From assembly GCA_004555335.1 (NCBI GenBank), contig SFII01000013.1:1-21412 (forward strand): 21,412 nucleotides of DNA, given 5' to 3'. The translations under genes and the position numbers were made by a program. This stretch comes from Coriobacteriaceae bacterium (GTDB taxonomy: Bacteria > Actinomycetota > Coriobacteriia > Coriobacteriales > Eggerthellaceae). Positions 1 through 7,445 of the stretch are shown piece by piece (position 1 is the stretch's first letter; each line of letters begins with the position of its first letter). The notes beneath the pieces were generated by a model. That model ran no database searches. It was not told the DNA's origin and saw only the letters and a list, made by a program, of their open reading frames with translations.

Positions 1-61
1 AAAGTTTTTCAAGCCCACTACAAAAGACCATCATCCGCACTCAGCTTCAATCACGCGACCC

Positions 62-828
62 CTAATACAAATCGTGCCTGCGATGCTCCAAGATGGGCAT
101 GGCGCGCCTCGCATCATCCAAACCCGAGGTATCGATATCGCAAACCAGCAGCTGCTCGGTCCCGTCCGCGCAGGCAAGCGCAGAACCGGCAGGGGAATAG
201 ACGCAGCTCGTCCCGATATAACCCTCATCGGCGCGGGAAACGCCCACGGCGAACATCTGGTTTTCCACCGCACGGGCGGCAAGGAGCGCCTTCCACTGGT
301 CCGCCTTGCCGGGACCGTCCACCCAAGCCGAAGGGTAGATCATCACATCGCAGCCCGCCTGGGCCTGCGCCCGCGCAAGCTCGGGGAACTCCTGCCGAAG
401 GGCGTGGAAACGGGCTCGAACAGCGAATCGCCCGCGCTCATGCGCTCGGATTCCCTGGTGAAGTCGGTATCGAACAGATGGACCTTGCGATAGCACCCGC
501 GGCGGATGCCCACGGCATCAACCAGCACCGCAGTGTTGAAGGGAAGCGCATCGGGACCTGCCGGGTTCTTCTCGTTCATGGTGTAGACGATCCAGAGGCC
601 GTAATGCGCTGCGATGCCCTCGACCGTGCGCGAGAAGTACCCGCCTATTTCCTGGGACTGCGCCAAGAATGCGCCCTTTTCCAGCTCGTAGCGGCTCATC
701 AGCGATTCGGGGAAGACCAGCAGATCCACTCCCTCATCTGCGGCTTGGGCCGCATAGCGCCCGACGAGCGAGGCCGCATCGCCATCGGCGGGATGGCAGG
801 TTTGGGCAAGACCGATTCTGAAGGACAT
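62..828 (-). pseudogene. Nitrilase-superfamily (carbon-nitrogen hydrolase) gene, frameshifted and missing the catalytic-Cys segment
   Basis: Two adjoining frames together make one CN-hydrolase. The first starts at ATG 828, behind a GAGGAG ribosome site, with MSFRIGLAQTCHP. It carries the catalytic Glu (LLVFPES, about residue 41) and the catalytic Lys (CYRKVHLFD, about residue 115), and runs in frame to STPFG (about residue 145). The family C-terminal half (FPELARAQAQAGCDVMIYPSAW to the typical end MPILEHRRHDLY) lies in another frame and stops at 62. Between PFG and FPEL the family normally has a GxxxCYDLR stretch with the nucleophilic Cys. Here PFG is followed directly by the FPEL region (plus-strand about 385-402), so roughly 10 codons are gone and the frame changes. 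Intact relatives hydrolyse omega-amides or nitriles in the cytosol. With the nucleophile and the frame both lost, this copy should be dead. An assembly error is possible, but a simple one- or two-base error would not remove the Cys motif. Confidence 0.85.
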
Positions 829-1223
829 GGGCACTCCTCTTCCCGAGCATGACCGGACGACGCGGCGGGATCCGAACACCGCAAACGGCAGCATCGCCCG
901 CTCCAGACGCCCGAAGGCGCGCAAAAGGCCCCGGGCGGACTTCGGCGCCGGCGTTATCCTGCCGCTCGCGGACAATGAAAGCACGGAAGCTTTTTACTGA
1001 CCGCGATGGTTGAAAGAATATGCGGTAATGCATGCAGAAACGAAGGCGAGCAGCCCCGCTAGTCCCTCCGATTCGGCCTTGGCTGCGATTCCCCATCCAC
1101 TCTTTCTTCACATCGCTATAATACCGCGGTGCTGATGCCGCATGACCGCATCTTTTCGGCTATCGCGGTTTTCGAATCAGCAGAGACGAAACCGTCGATA
1201 CTATTCAAAAGGAGGGACTTAAC
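829..1223. other. 395-nt intergenic region between the divergent nitrilase remnant and putP
   Basis: I see no convincing gene here. The open frames lack ribosome sites and family features. The region holds the ribosome site of the nitrilase remnant near 830-840, a perfect TATAAT on the plus strand at 1117-1122, and the putP ribosome site AAGGAGGG at about 1209-1215. Confidence 0.6.
1117..1122 (+). promoter_or_regulatory. Candidate -10 element for putP
   Basis: A perfect TATAAT lies about 100 nt upstream of the putP start codon in a GC-rich background. No good -35 hexamer sits 16-18 nt upstream, so the promoter may depend on an activator or be chance. If used, it gives a leader of about 95 nt. 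Confidence 0.4.
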
Positions 1224-2840
1224 GTGAATCTCGGAGATGCGCTGGTCGTCCTGGCCATCCTCATCTACTTCATCGTGGTAGTCACCATCGGCTTCGCATA
1301 TGCGCGCCGTTCCAACTCATCGTCTTCCAACTACTTCCTCGGCGGACGCAAGGTGGGCCCCTGGTTCACCGCGCTTTCCGCAGAGGCGTCCGACATGTCG
1401 GGCTACCTGCTCATGGGCCTGCCCGGCCTGGCCTACTTCAGCGGTGCCGCAGACGTGGGCTGGACCGCAATCGGCCTCGCCCTGGGCACCTACCTGAACT
1501 GGCTGTTGGTCGCAAAGCGCCTGCGCCGCTACTCCGAGCGCGCCAACGACGCATTCACCCTACCCGGCTTCTTCTCGAGCCGCTTCCATGACGAGCAGAA
1601 GAACACCGTCGGCACCGTCGCAGCGCTGATCATCCTGGTCTTCTTCTGCGTGTACTGCGGCAGCTGCTTCGTCACCTGCGGCAAGCTGTTCCACAGCCTG
1701 TTCGGCCTGGACTACACCGTCATGATGGTCTTCGGCGCCATCATCGTCTTCCTGTACACCATGATCGGCGGCTACCTGTCCGTCGTCGCAACCGACTTCG
1801 TCCAGGGCTGCCTGATGTTCTTCGCGCTCGCCGTGGTCGTTATCGGATCCATCACCATGTCCGGCGGCGTCGACAACACCGTCGCATTCCTTAAGGACAT
1901 CCCCGGATACCTTTCCATGACCCAAACCGCCACCCCCTTGCTTGACGAAAGCGGAACGCAGATGGTCAAGAACGGCATGCCGCTGTTCGACGTCCCCGCC
2001 GAATACGGCCTGCTGACCATCATCTCCACCATGAGCTGGGGCCTGGGCTACTTCGGCATGCCCCAGGTGCTGGTGCGCTTCATGGGCATCCGCTCCGATA
2101 AGGAGATCCGCACTTCCCGCCGCATCGCGATCATCTGGGTGGTCATCTCCATGTTCTGCGCGGTCATGATCGGCTTGATCGGCCGCTACCTGATCCCCGA
2201 TCAGCTGCTCACCGCATCTGCGGCGGAAAACATCTTCGTCGTCCTGTCCAGGATCATGCTCCCCTCCTTCGTGTGCGGCATCGTGGTCTCCGGCATCCTG
2301 GCGGCGTCCATGTCCTCCGCTTCCTCCTACCTGCTGATCACCGGCTCCTCCGTTGCCGAGAACATCTTCCGCGGCGTGTTCAAGAAGGAAGCGACCGACA
2401 ACCAGGTCCTGATCGTATCCCGCATCACCCTGGCAGTGGTCCTGCTCTTCGGCATCGCGGTCGCCTGGAACGAGAACAGCGTCATCTTCACCGTCGTTTC
2501 CTACGCATGGGCCGGCCTGGGCGCCTCCTTCGGCCCCCTCATGCTGTTCAGCCTATATTGGCGCCGCACCACCAAGCAGGGCGCTATCGCGGGCATGGTC
2601 TCCGGCGCCATCATGGTCATCGTCTGGCACAACTTCATCAAGCCGCTGGGCGGCGTCGTGGGCATCTACGAGCTTCTGCCCGCATTCTTGACCAGCTGCC
2701 TGTTCATCGTGGTTGTCTCGCTGCTCACCCGTGAGCCCAGCCAGGAAATCTACGACGAGTTCGACCATTACATGGACGAGGAATACGATTCCAAGGAACG
2801 CAACCTGGAAGTGGTCCTGGAAGGCGAGGTCGTCGCGTAG
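1224..2840 (+). CDS. putP: Sodium/proline symporter (SSS family)
   Basis: A 538-residue polytopic membrane transporter that imports proline with Na+. The SSS family signature is plain: the SAEASDMSGYLLMGLPG stretch (about residues 52-68) matches PutP. Its D57 and S59 correspond to the sodium-site Asp55/Ser57 of E. coli PutP. A later GILAASMSSASSYLL segment matches the Na2-site Ser/Thr helix. About 13 hydrophobic segments are expected, and the length is slightly above the usual 500 or so. The extra residues include an external-looking loop around 'TATPLLDESGTQMVKNG' (about residues 235-255). The start is GTG at 1224, preceded by a strong AAGGAGGG. A strong terminator follows, so it is probably monocistronic. 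Proline is a plausible fermentation substrate or osmolyte; substrate specificity is inferred from similarity to PutP. Confidence 0.92.
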   Translation: MNLGDALVVLAILIYFIVVVTIGFAYARRSNSSSSNYFLGGRKVGPWFTALSAEASDMSGYLLMGLPGLAYFSGAADVGWTAIGLALGTYLNWLLVAKRLRRYSERANDAFTLPGFFSSRFHDEQKNTVGTVAALIILVFFCVYCGSCFVTCGKLFHSLFGLDYTVMMVFGAIIVFLYTMIGGYLSVVATDFVQGCLMFFALAVVVIGSITMSGGVDNTVAFLKDIPGYLSMTQTATPLLDESGTQMVKNGMPLFDVPAEYGLLTIISTMSWGLGYFGMPQVLVRFMGIRSDKEIRTSRRIAIIWVVISMFCAVMIGLIGRYLIPDQLLTASAAENIFVVLSRIMLPSFVCGIVVSGILAASMSSASSYLLITGSSVAENIFRGVFKKEATDNQVLIVSRITLAVVLLFGIAVAWNENSVIFTVVSYAWAGLGASFGPLMLFSLYWRRTTKQGAIAGMVSGAIMVIVWHNFIKPLGGVVGIYELLPAFLTSCLFIVVVSLLTREPSQEIYDEFDHYMDEEYDSKERNLEVVLEGEVVA

Positions 2841-2895
2841 CAGGCAGCCTCTGCGCCATCCGGCAAGGATGCACATCGATTCAAGAAACTTGTCG

Positions 2896-2926
2896 AAGGG
2901 GGCCCGGCCGGGCCCCCTTCCTTCTT
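2896..2926 (+). terminator. Intrinsic terminator of putP
   Basis: A perfect 24-bp GC-rich palindrome at 2896-2919 (AAGGGGGCCCGG and its complement) is followed by a pyrimidine-rich CCTTCTT tract. It lies 55 nt after the putP stop. Confidence 0.8.
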
Positions 2927-2954
2927 CACATGGGCCTTCCCTTTTCCCATGGTG

Positions 2955-2960
2955 TAGAAT
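2955..2960 (+). promoter_or_regulatory. Candidate -10 element for the C39-like peptidase gene
   Basis: TAGAAT sits 43 nt before the ATG at 3003 and after the putP terminator. No clear -35 is visible, so support is weak. Confidence 0.35.
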
Positions 2961-3002
2961 GTGAAAGGTTGAGTAGGCCCAAACGCAGCAAAGACGAAGC
3001 AG

Positions 3003-4547
3003 ATGGACAATCACTCTTACGATTTCGAATACACCGATCCACGCGTTGCCCAAAGGGCAGAGCGGGCGCGCTCGCGTGCCGAAGAGGCCTCCAGAAGGTC
3101 GGATCGCTTCCCTTCCCCCTCTCCCAACAGGCGGCAGAACAGCGCCTTCGACGACGCCCAAGCCCGCATGAGGGCCCAGGAAGGCCGCAGCAGCAACCCG
3201 CGAAGCCGCAGAGGCCCGCAGGCGGGTTCCGCCCGCAGCGCCCATCGCGCCTCCGGCGCCCAGATCCCCGAATACCGAGGCAGGCAGGACTGCAGGACCC
3301 GCACCCGACGGGAAGCCCCGTCAAGCGATTCCGCCCGCGCGGTCCAGCCCTTCGAGGGCTGGTCCTCCAAGCGGCCCACCCCAAGCTCCCGCAACGGGCG
3401 CATGGCAGACAAGCCGCTCGACAGCAGACAGGAACGTGCAGCCCAGCGCGCACGGCAGAAGGAGCGCCGCCGCCCCGAAAGGCCGGAAGAAGGCACCCGC
3501 AGGGATGCCTCCGAAGGCAAGGGCAGAACCCGGCATGCAGGCCCGAAGCGCCGCAGCAGGCGGACGGATCGCCGTCGCACGGGGGCCTCTTCGGGTTCGC
3601 GCTATCAGAAGATCGATCAGAACCTGGGGACCCTCATCTCCACGCGAATCATCCTCGCCGTGCTCACGGTTCTGCTCGCAGTCGCCGCAGTGTCGGTGGT
3701 TGGACGCTTCTTCATAGGCAACCAGCAGACCGAAGGCACCTACGTAGCCGATTCGGCGAAGAAGATCGCCACCATCGCGCAGTCCAGCAAGCTCTCCGAA
3801 TCCGAGGTCGCCTCCCGTCTGGAAGCCATCGGCGTCGAAGATAACTGGGCCGAAGAGGCCGCGATCCTCTCCCAGACCGATGCGCGCTTCCAGCGGATCG
3901 CCGAAGAGAGCGATGCTTTCGGCGAGGAAGGCCCCGAGGTCTCCAACAAGCTGATCAAGCTTGCCGTATCCGATCCCGAAGCCGTCGACTACGTTGCCGG
4001 CTTTGCGGGCAACTACCCCCAGAAAAACGGGCAGGCCTATAAGGACCCGGTGGCCAAGGGCACCTTCCCCGTGCTCTACCAGTGGGACAAGCGCTGGGGT
4101 TACACCACCTACAGCGGCACTGCCTTCAGTTGCACCGGATGCGGCCCCACCGCCATGTCCATGGTCTATATGGGACTAACGGGCGAAGGGGACAAGACGC
4201 CTGCCGACATGGCAGAATACGCTCGCGAAAATGGCTTCGAAACCGAAAACCAGGGCACGCTCAACGAGTTCTTCTCCAATGCGGCAGGCTCGTTCGGCTT
4301 CTCCTGCGACGAGCTCGACGTGGAAAGCGCTGCCCTGACCGAGGCGCTCGATGCGGGCAAGGTGGTCATCTGCAATGTTGGAGAAGGAGACTTCACCGAT
4401 GATGGGCACTTTATCGTCATCACCGGCTTCGACGAAAACGGCGACCTGAAGGTCAACGACCCCTATTCCTCGATCAACTCGGAGAAGCCCTGGGATCTCG
4501 ACGAGATCATCGCCCAGACCATCGCCCTCTACGCCTTCGCCAAATAG
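3003..4547 (+). CDS. Membrane-anchored C39-like cysteine peptidase with a long Arg-rich N-terminal tail
   Basis: 514 residues. Residues 1-205 are low-complexity and very rich in Arg, Ser, Pro and Ala, predicted disordered and cytoplasmic. One membrane helix follows (about 211-238, ISTRIILAVLTVLLAVAAV). A helical linker (245-335) leads to a C-terminal Peptidase_C39_2-type papain-fold domain (about 350-514). Its catalytic set is visible: Gln360 (VLYQWDKRWG), Cys380 (TGCGPTAMSMVYMG), His469 (DDGHFIVITGF) and Asp486 (KVNDPYSS). The topology puts the peptidase outside the cell, so a role on envelope proteins or peptides is likely, but the substrate is unknown. There is no adjacent ABC bacteriocin exporter, so this is not a classical double-glycine leader peptidase. 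The ATG at 3003 has only a weak ribosome site (GACGAAG). A 304-residue frame overlapping the Arg-rich half is a composition artefact. The gene is convergent with the GtrA-family gene. Confidence 0.85.
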   Translation: MDNHSYDFEYTDPRVAQRAERARSRAEEASRRSDRFPSPSPNRRQNSAFDDAQARMRAQEGRSSNPRSRRGPQAGSARSAHRASGAQIPEYRGRQDCRTRTRREAPSSDSARAVQPFEGWSSKRPTPSSRNGRMADKPLDSRQERAAQRARQKERRRPERPEEGTRRDASEGKGRTRHAGPKRRSRRTDRRRTGASSGSRYQKIDQNLGTLISTRIILAVLTVLLAVAAVSVVGRFFIGNQQTEGTYVADSAKKIATIAQSSKLSESEVASRLEAIGVEDNWAEEAAILSQTDARFQRIAEESDAFGEEGPEVSNKLIKLAVSDPEAVDYVAGFAGNYPQKNGQAYKDPVAKGTFPVLYQWDKRWGYTTYSGTAFSCTGCGPTAMSMVYMGLTGEGDKTPADMAEYARENGFETENQGTLNEFFSNAAGSFGFSCDELDVESAALTEALDAGKVVICNVGEGDFTDDGHFIVITGFDENGDLKVNDPYSSINSEKPWDLDEIIAQTIALYAFAK

Positions 4548-4572
4548 GCCGGCACGGAACCCCTGCCGGCCT
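4546..4572. terminator. Hairpin shared by two convergent genes, overlapping both stop codons
   Basis: AGGCCGGCA (4546-4554) and TGCCGGCCT (4564-4572) form a perfect 9-bp stem with a 9-nt loop. The left arm starts inside the stop codon of the C39 gene. The right arm ends on the last base of the GtrA gene's stop codon. Neither side has a strong T-run, so efficiency is uncertain. Confidence 0.55.
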
Positions 4573-4994
4573 TAACGGGCCTTGCCCTGGCCCCTGCGAG
4601 AGCCGTCGAGAAACAGCTTCCTGGTGATGAAGTTGAAGACGGTCACCGTTCCCGTCGCGAGGATCTTGGTGATGCGGTAGTCGATACCGCAGATATTCAC
4701 GCCCAAGAACATTCCCAGATTGTTCAGGAGCAAACCGATAATCGAAAGCACTACGAAGATGATGAATTCCCTGCGACGGCTGATATCGGTCCTGTGGGTG
4801 AAGACGAACCTCATGCTTGCAAGGTAGTTGAAGATCACCGAGGCGATGAACGCAAGCGAGGTACTGGCAAGATAATGGATGCCGAACAGTTCGGTGAAGA
4901 TGATCAGAAGGCTGTAATCGATAAGGAAGGCGATACCGCCCACACCGGCGAACATGACGAACTGGCTCGCCAAACGCTTGAGCCGATTTCCCAT
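4572..4994 (-). CDS. GtrA-family membrane protein
   Basis: 140 residues with four hydrophobic segments and the GtrA (PF04138) pattern. The first helix has FVMFAGVGGIAFLIDYSLL, then FIASVIFNYLASMRFVFT (the family's 'N-Y-x-x-x-R-x-F-V-F' turn), then a basic cytoplasmic loop (HRTDISRRREF), then two further helices ending FNFITRKLFLDG. Family members are thought to move polyprenol-linked sugars across the membrane, or to help glycosyltransferases that modify teichoic acids, O-antigen or arabinogalactan. I chose ATG 4994 rather than the GTG at 5000, because AGGAGGTG (about 5004-4997) then lies about six nt before the start and the GTG is part of that ribosome site. The nearest glycosyltransferase is about 11 kb away, so no partner can be assigned from context. 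Confidence 0.85.
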   Translation of the reverse strand: MGNRLKRLASQFVMFAGVGGIAFLIDYSLLIIFTELFGIHYLASTSLAFIASVIFNYLASMRFVFTHRTDISRRREFIIFVVLSIIGLLLNNLGMFLGVNICGIDYRITKILATGTVTVFNFITRKLFLDGSRRGQGKAR

Positions 4995-5130
4995 CGTCAC
5001 CTCCTCTCAAAGCACCCCATGGGCCTTCTCGTCAGCTGCCAACGAAAACGCCCGTGCAATCCCCTTTCCGCACAAGCCGCAGCCGAAAGCGATTGCAGCG
5101 CGGCGGCATCCCCTGCAACCTTAAACCGGA

Positions 5131-5158
5131 AAGAAAAAAGACCCTGCAAGCAGGGTCT
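5131..5158 (-). terminator. Terminator of tRNA-Glu
   Basis: On the minus strand AGACCCTGC and GCAGGGTCT (5158-5139) form a tight hairpin followed by six T's (5139-5134), 11 nt after the tRNA CCA end. This is a typical intrinsic terminator. Confidence 0.85.
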
Positions 5159-5168
5159 GAACATTCAA

Positions 5169-5243
5169 TGGTGCCCCCAACGGGAATCGAACCCGTGTCT
5201 CAGCCTTGAAAGGGCCGCGTCCTAACCTCTAGACTATGGGGAC
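5169..5243 (-). tRNA. tRNA-Glu (anticodon UUC)
   Basis: A complete cloverleaf on the minus strand, 75 nt including an encoded CCA. The acceptor GTCCCCA (5243-5237) pairs with TGGGGGC, with one G-U pair. The D arm contains AGTCTAGAGGTTAGGAC. The anticodon loop CTTTCAA has UUC at 5210-5208. The T arm is ACGGGTTCGATTCCCGT. The discriminator A (5172) is followed by CCA (5171-5169). Identity follows from the anticodon and the tRNA-Glu-type acceptor and D arm. It is a stand-alone unit with its own promoter and terminator. Confidence 0.97.
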
Positions 5244-5273
5244 TTTTCGTCCTTCGCGTTTCGCGCTCGCTTA

Positions 5274-5301
5274 TTATTACATGCCAGAAAAGCATTTGCA
5301 A
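5274..5301 (-). promoter_or_regulatory. Promoter of tRNA-Glu
   Basis: On the minus strand the -35 TTGCAA (5301-5296) and the -10 TAATAA (5279-5274) are separated by 16 nt. The -10 ends 30 nt before the mature tRNA 5' end. The same TTGCAA-N16 layout occurs upstream of the SUF operon. Confidence 0.65.
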
Positions 5302-5429
5302 GCACCTTTTTTCAAACTTTCCGCTTTTCTTTTCAAACCGCCCGACGAGGGTCTGGCGCGAACGGGTTCTGCACCCTGTCTCTGATACACTTCTCGCCTG
5401 TAGGAATAACGCGGGAGGAGGATGACCAT

Positions 5430-6815
5430 ATGGCGGACTTCGCACGGCTGAACCTTTCCGACCGGGCCCTGGAAGCCGTCTCGAAGCTGGGCTTCACCCA
5501 GCCCACGCCCGTACAGGAAAAGGCCATCCCGAAAGCGATCCAGGGAAGCGACATCGTCGCCTGCGCGCAAACCGGGTCGGGAAAGACGCTCGCCTTCGCC
5601 CTTCCCCTGATGGACACGCTCGAGCCTTCCTCGAACCCCCAGGAAGGGCCCCGCCTTCTCATCCTCACCCCCACCAGGGAACTTGCCCAGCAGATCGAAG
5701 GAGTCTGCCGCACCATCGCCGAATGCCTGGATCGCCGCGTCTGCTGCGTCGTGGGGGGCGTCGACCCTGCAGGGCAGGTACACGCGCTCCAGGCAGGCGC
5801 AGACGTCCTCATCGGCACCCCTGGCAGGATCATCGACCTGCACGAATCGGGCAGCCTTTCCCTCACGTCGGTTGGCAAGCTGGTCTTAGACGAAGCCGAC
5901 AGGATGCTCGATATGGGATTCTTCCCCCAAGTGCAGCAGATCATCGGCGCCTGCCCGCAAAAACGCCAAACCCTGCTCTTTTCCGCAACCATAGACGGCA
6001 AAGCCGCACGCCATTTTAAGCGATTTATGAGCCATCCCGTCCTCATCGATCAGAATCCCGGGCATCTCCCCGCAAGCCGCGTACGGCAATTCGCCGTTGA
6101 GGTGGACCATCGTTGCAAGCCGCAGCTTCTCAAGGCGCTCCTGGCACAACAACGCCGGCAGCAGACCATCATCTTCGTCCGCACCAAACGAAGGGCCGAT
6201 TCCCTTCTCGAGCACCTGTATTCGTGGGGATACAAGGCAGCATGCATCCATTCGGGCAGAAGCCAAGCCCAGCGCAGATCTGCGCTCGATGACTTCGCGA
6301 TGCATAAGGTCAACCCGATCGTCGCGACAGACGTGCTCGCCCGCGGGATAGACCTGGAAGGCATCGGACTCGTCGTAAACTACGATATCCCCCTCCAGGC
6401 GGACGACTACATCCACCGCGTGGGAAGAACCGGTCGCGCCGGCGCAGCGGGATGCGCCTTCACTTTCATCTGCCCCGAGAACAAACGCGAACTCGCGCAG
6501 ATAGAGAACCTGATAGGCCACCAGATCGAACGTTACCACGTGCAAGGCTTCGCCTCGCAGGAAAGCGACCGTGCCATCGCGAAACGGGCAACGCGCCGCA
6601 ATGCGAAAAACGACCCCGAACTTGCCGCCGCACTACGCGAATACGAGGCGCATCTGAAGAAGTCCGAACGTAGAAGGCAAGCCCGCAAAAAGCGGAAGGA
6701 AAACCCTTCCACCGCAAAAGCCGCCACATCCCGACATAAGGAAAAACCCGATTCCCCGCAGGCCAAGAGAACTTCCGCAAGGACGGCCCGTTCCCAAAAA
6801 CGTTTCAAAAGGTAG
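5430..6815 (+). CDS. DEAD-box ATP-dependent RNA helicase
   Basis: 461 residues, similar to RhlE/CshA/DeaD-type helicases that unwind RNA duplexes in ribosome assembly, mRNA decay or cold adaptation. All core motifs are present in order. They are the Q motif (F-x-L...GFTQPTPVQ, Gln29), motif I AQTGSGKT (46-53), Ia PTRELAQQ (81-88), TPGR (130-133), DEAD (154-157), SAT (185-187), IIFVRTKRRAD, VATDVLARGIDL and HRVGRTGRAG. The C-terminal 75 residues or so are a strongly basic, disordered tail (KKSERRRQARKKRKE...), which often adds RNA affinity. ATG 5430 follows a strong GGGAGGAGG. It is probably transcribed alone. Which paralogue it is cannot be decided from motifs; RhlE-like is my best guess. Confidence 0.92.
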   Translation: MADFARLNLSDRALEAVSKLGFTQPTPVQEKAIPKAIQGSDIVACAQTGSGKTLAFALPLMDTLEPSSNPQEGPRLLILTPTRELAQQIEGVCRTIAECLDRRVCCVVGGVDPAGQVHALQAGADVLIGTPGRIIDLHESGSLSLTSVGKLVLDEADRMLDMGFFPQVQQIIGACPQKRQTLLFSATIDGKAARHFKRFMSHPVLIDQNPGHLPASRVRQFAVEVDHRCKPQLLKALLAQQRRQQTIIFVRTKRRADSLLEHLYSWGYKAACIHSGRSQAQRRSALDDFAMHKVNPIVATDVLARGIDLEGIGLVVNYDIPLQADDYIHRVGRTGRAGAAGCAFTFICPENKRELAQIENLIGHQIERYHVQGFASQESDRAIAKRATRRNAKNDPELAAALREYEAHLKKSERRRQARKKRKENPSTAKAATSRHKEKPDSPQAKRTSARTARSQKRFKR

Positions 6816-6831
6816 AGGAAGCGCCTCATGC

Positions 6832-6846
6832 TCGAAACAGTTTCGA
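6832..6846. repeat. 15-bp perfect palindrome downstream of the helicase gene
   Basis: TCGAAAC-A-GTTTCGA is a perfect 7-1-7 inverted repeat 16 nt after the helicase stop. It lacks a T-run, so it is a poor terminator. It looks more like a protein-binding site, but lies well upstream of the next promoter (about 6912). It resembles, but does not match, actinobacterial SOS boxes, which have CGAAC-N4-GTTCG spacing. Confidence 0.5.
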
Positions 6847-6911
6847 AATATTCATTCCCCTGGAAAATGCGACCGAATAGGGGCGAATAAAACCCCGTTG
6901 TCGATTAATTC

Positions 6912-6942
6912 TTGAGACCGTTTTTCCTTTCCGCTTTACTAT
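6912..6942 (+). promoter_or_regulatory. Candidate promoter of the NifX-like gene
   Basis: TTGAGA at 6912-6917 is followed after 17 nt by TTTACT (6935-6940), or after 19 nt by TACTAT (6937-6942). The start codon is at 6969. The match is moderate. Confidence 0.4.
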
Positions 6943-6968
6943 TCCTGGTGGGAATCAAAGGAGACAAC

Positions 6969-7310
6969 ATGAGGATTGCCGTTGCAAGTCGCGGTCTGGA
7001 AATCGCGAGCTCATTCATTCAGAGTCAGAACTTCAACTACTATACAACGATCAGCTGTCAGATCGTTGCTTCCCAGAATATGCCCGAGCAGGGGGTATCC
7101 CCCGAAGAGCATGCGGACCTGATGCGCAAGATGGACGTCGACGTCCTCATCTGCGACGAAATCAGCGATTCCGCACGCACCGCATTCGAAGAGCAGGGCA
7201 TCAAGGTCGTTGAGGGGAAAACCGGAAACGCACTCCAGGCGGCCGAAGAATACGTCGCCCACGTTGCCGAATGCGACGATGAATGCGATGACGAGGAAGA
7301 AGACGAATAG
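6969..7310 (+). CDS. Small NifX/NifB-type (dinitrogenase iron-molybdenum cofactor-like) domain protein
   Basis: 113 residues from ATG 6969, eight nt after AAAGGAG. An in-frame TTG at 6912 lies in the candidate -35 and is not the start. The sequence begins MRIAVASRGLEIASSFIQSQ and continues with a pattern of the PF02579 fold: NFNYYTTISCQIVASQNMP, then HADLMRKMDVDVLICDEISDSARTAFEE, then GIKVVEGKTGNALQAAEEY. Such stand-alone domains bind Fe-S or FeMo-co-type clusters, or have unknown roles in anaerobes. It ends in a Cys-containing acidic tail (ECDDECDDEEEDE) that could bind metal. Cysteines are at 30, 62, 102 and 106. No nitrogenase gene is nearby, so a nitrogen-fixation role is not supported. 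Confidence 0.7.
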   Translation: MRIAVASRGLEIASSFIQSQNFNYYTTISCQIVASQNMPEQGVSPEEHADLMRKMDVDVLICDEISDSARTAFEEQGIKVVEGKTGNALQAAEEYVAHVAECDDECDDEEEDE

Positions 7311-7341
7311 CGTTCTGTCTTTCTGCTTCACATCAAATATG

Positions 7342-7385
7342 AAAGGGGGTCCCGATCCATGAGAATCGGGACCCTCTTCTTTTCA
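7342..7385 (+). terminator. Terminator of the NifX-like gene
   Basis: GGGTCCCGAT (7347-7356) pairs with ATCGGGACCC (7365-7374), extendable outward through AAGG/CTTT-like pairs, and is followed by TCTTCTTTTC. The stem is 31-64 nt after the stop. Confidence 0.85.
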
Positions 7386-7405
7386 CTCTCGCTATCCTCT
7401 ACGAA

Positions 7406-7435
7406 GCAGGTGCCGGGTCATGGCCCGGCACCTGC
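7406..7435 (-). terminator. Hairpin after the DegV gene
   Basis: A perfect 12-bp stem, GCAGGTGCCGGG and CCCGGCACCTGC, with a 6-nt loop lies 11 nt after the degV-like stop. There is no long T-run on either side. It pairs with the preceding terminator to insulate the convergent genes. Confidence 0.65.
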
Positions 7436-7445
7436 GGCAATCTGC

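Noticed and set aside
2930..3844. 304-residue frame overlapping the start of the C39-like peptidase gene
   Set aside because: It is a second frame through the Arg/Pro-rich segment. It has no domain and ends inside the peptidase gene. The other frame encodes the membrane helix and catalytic domain.
6820..6905. Intrinsic terminator of the DEAD-box helicase gene
   Set aside because: The palindrome at 6832-6846 and the weak GGGG/CCCC pair near 6881-6896 lack a T-run, so no terminator can be supported.
6969..7310. Nitrogen fixation locus
   Set aside because: Only a small NifX-like domain is present; no nifHDK, nifB or nifEN homologues are nearby.
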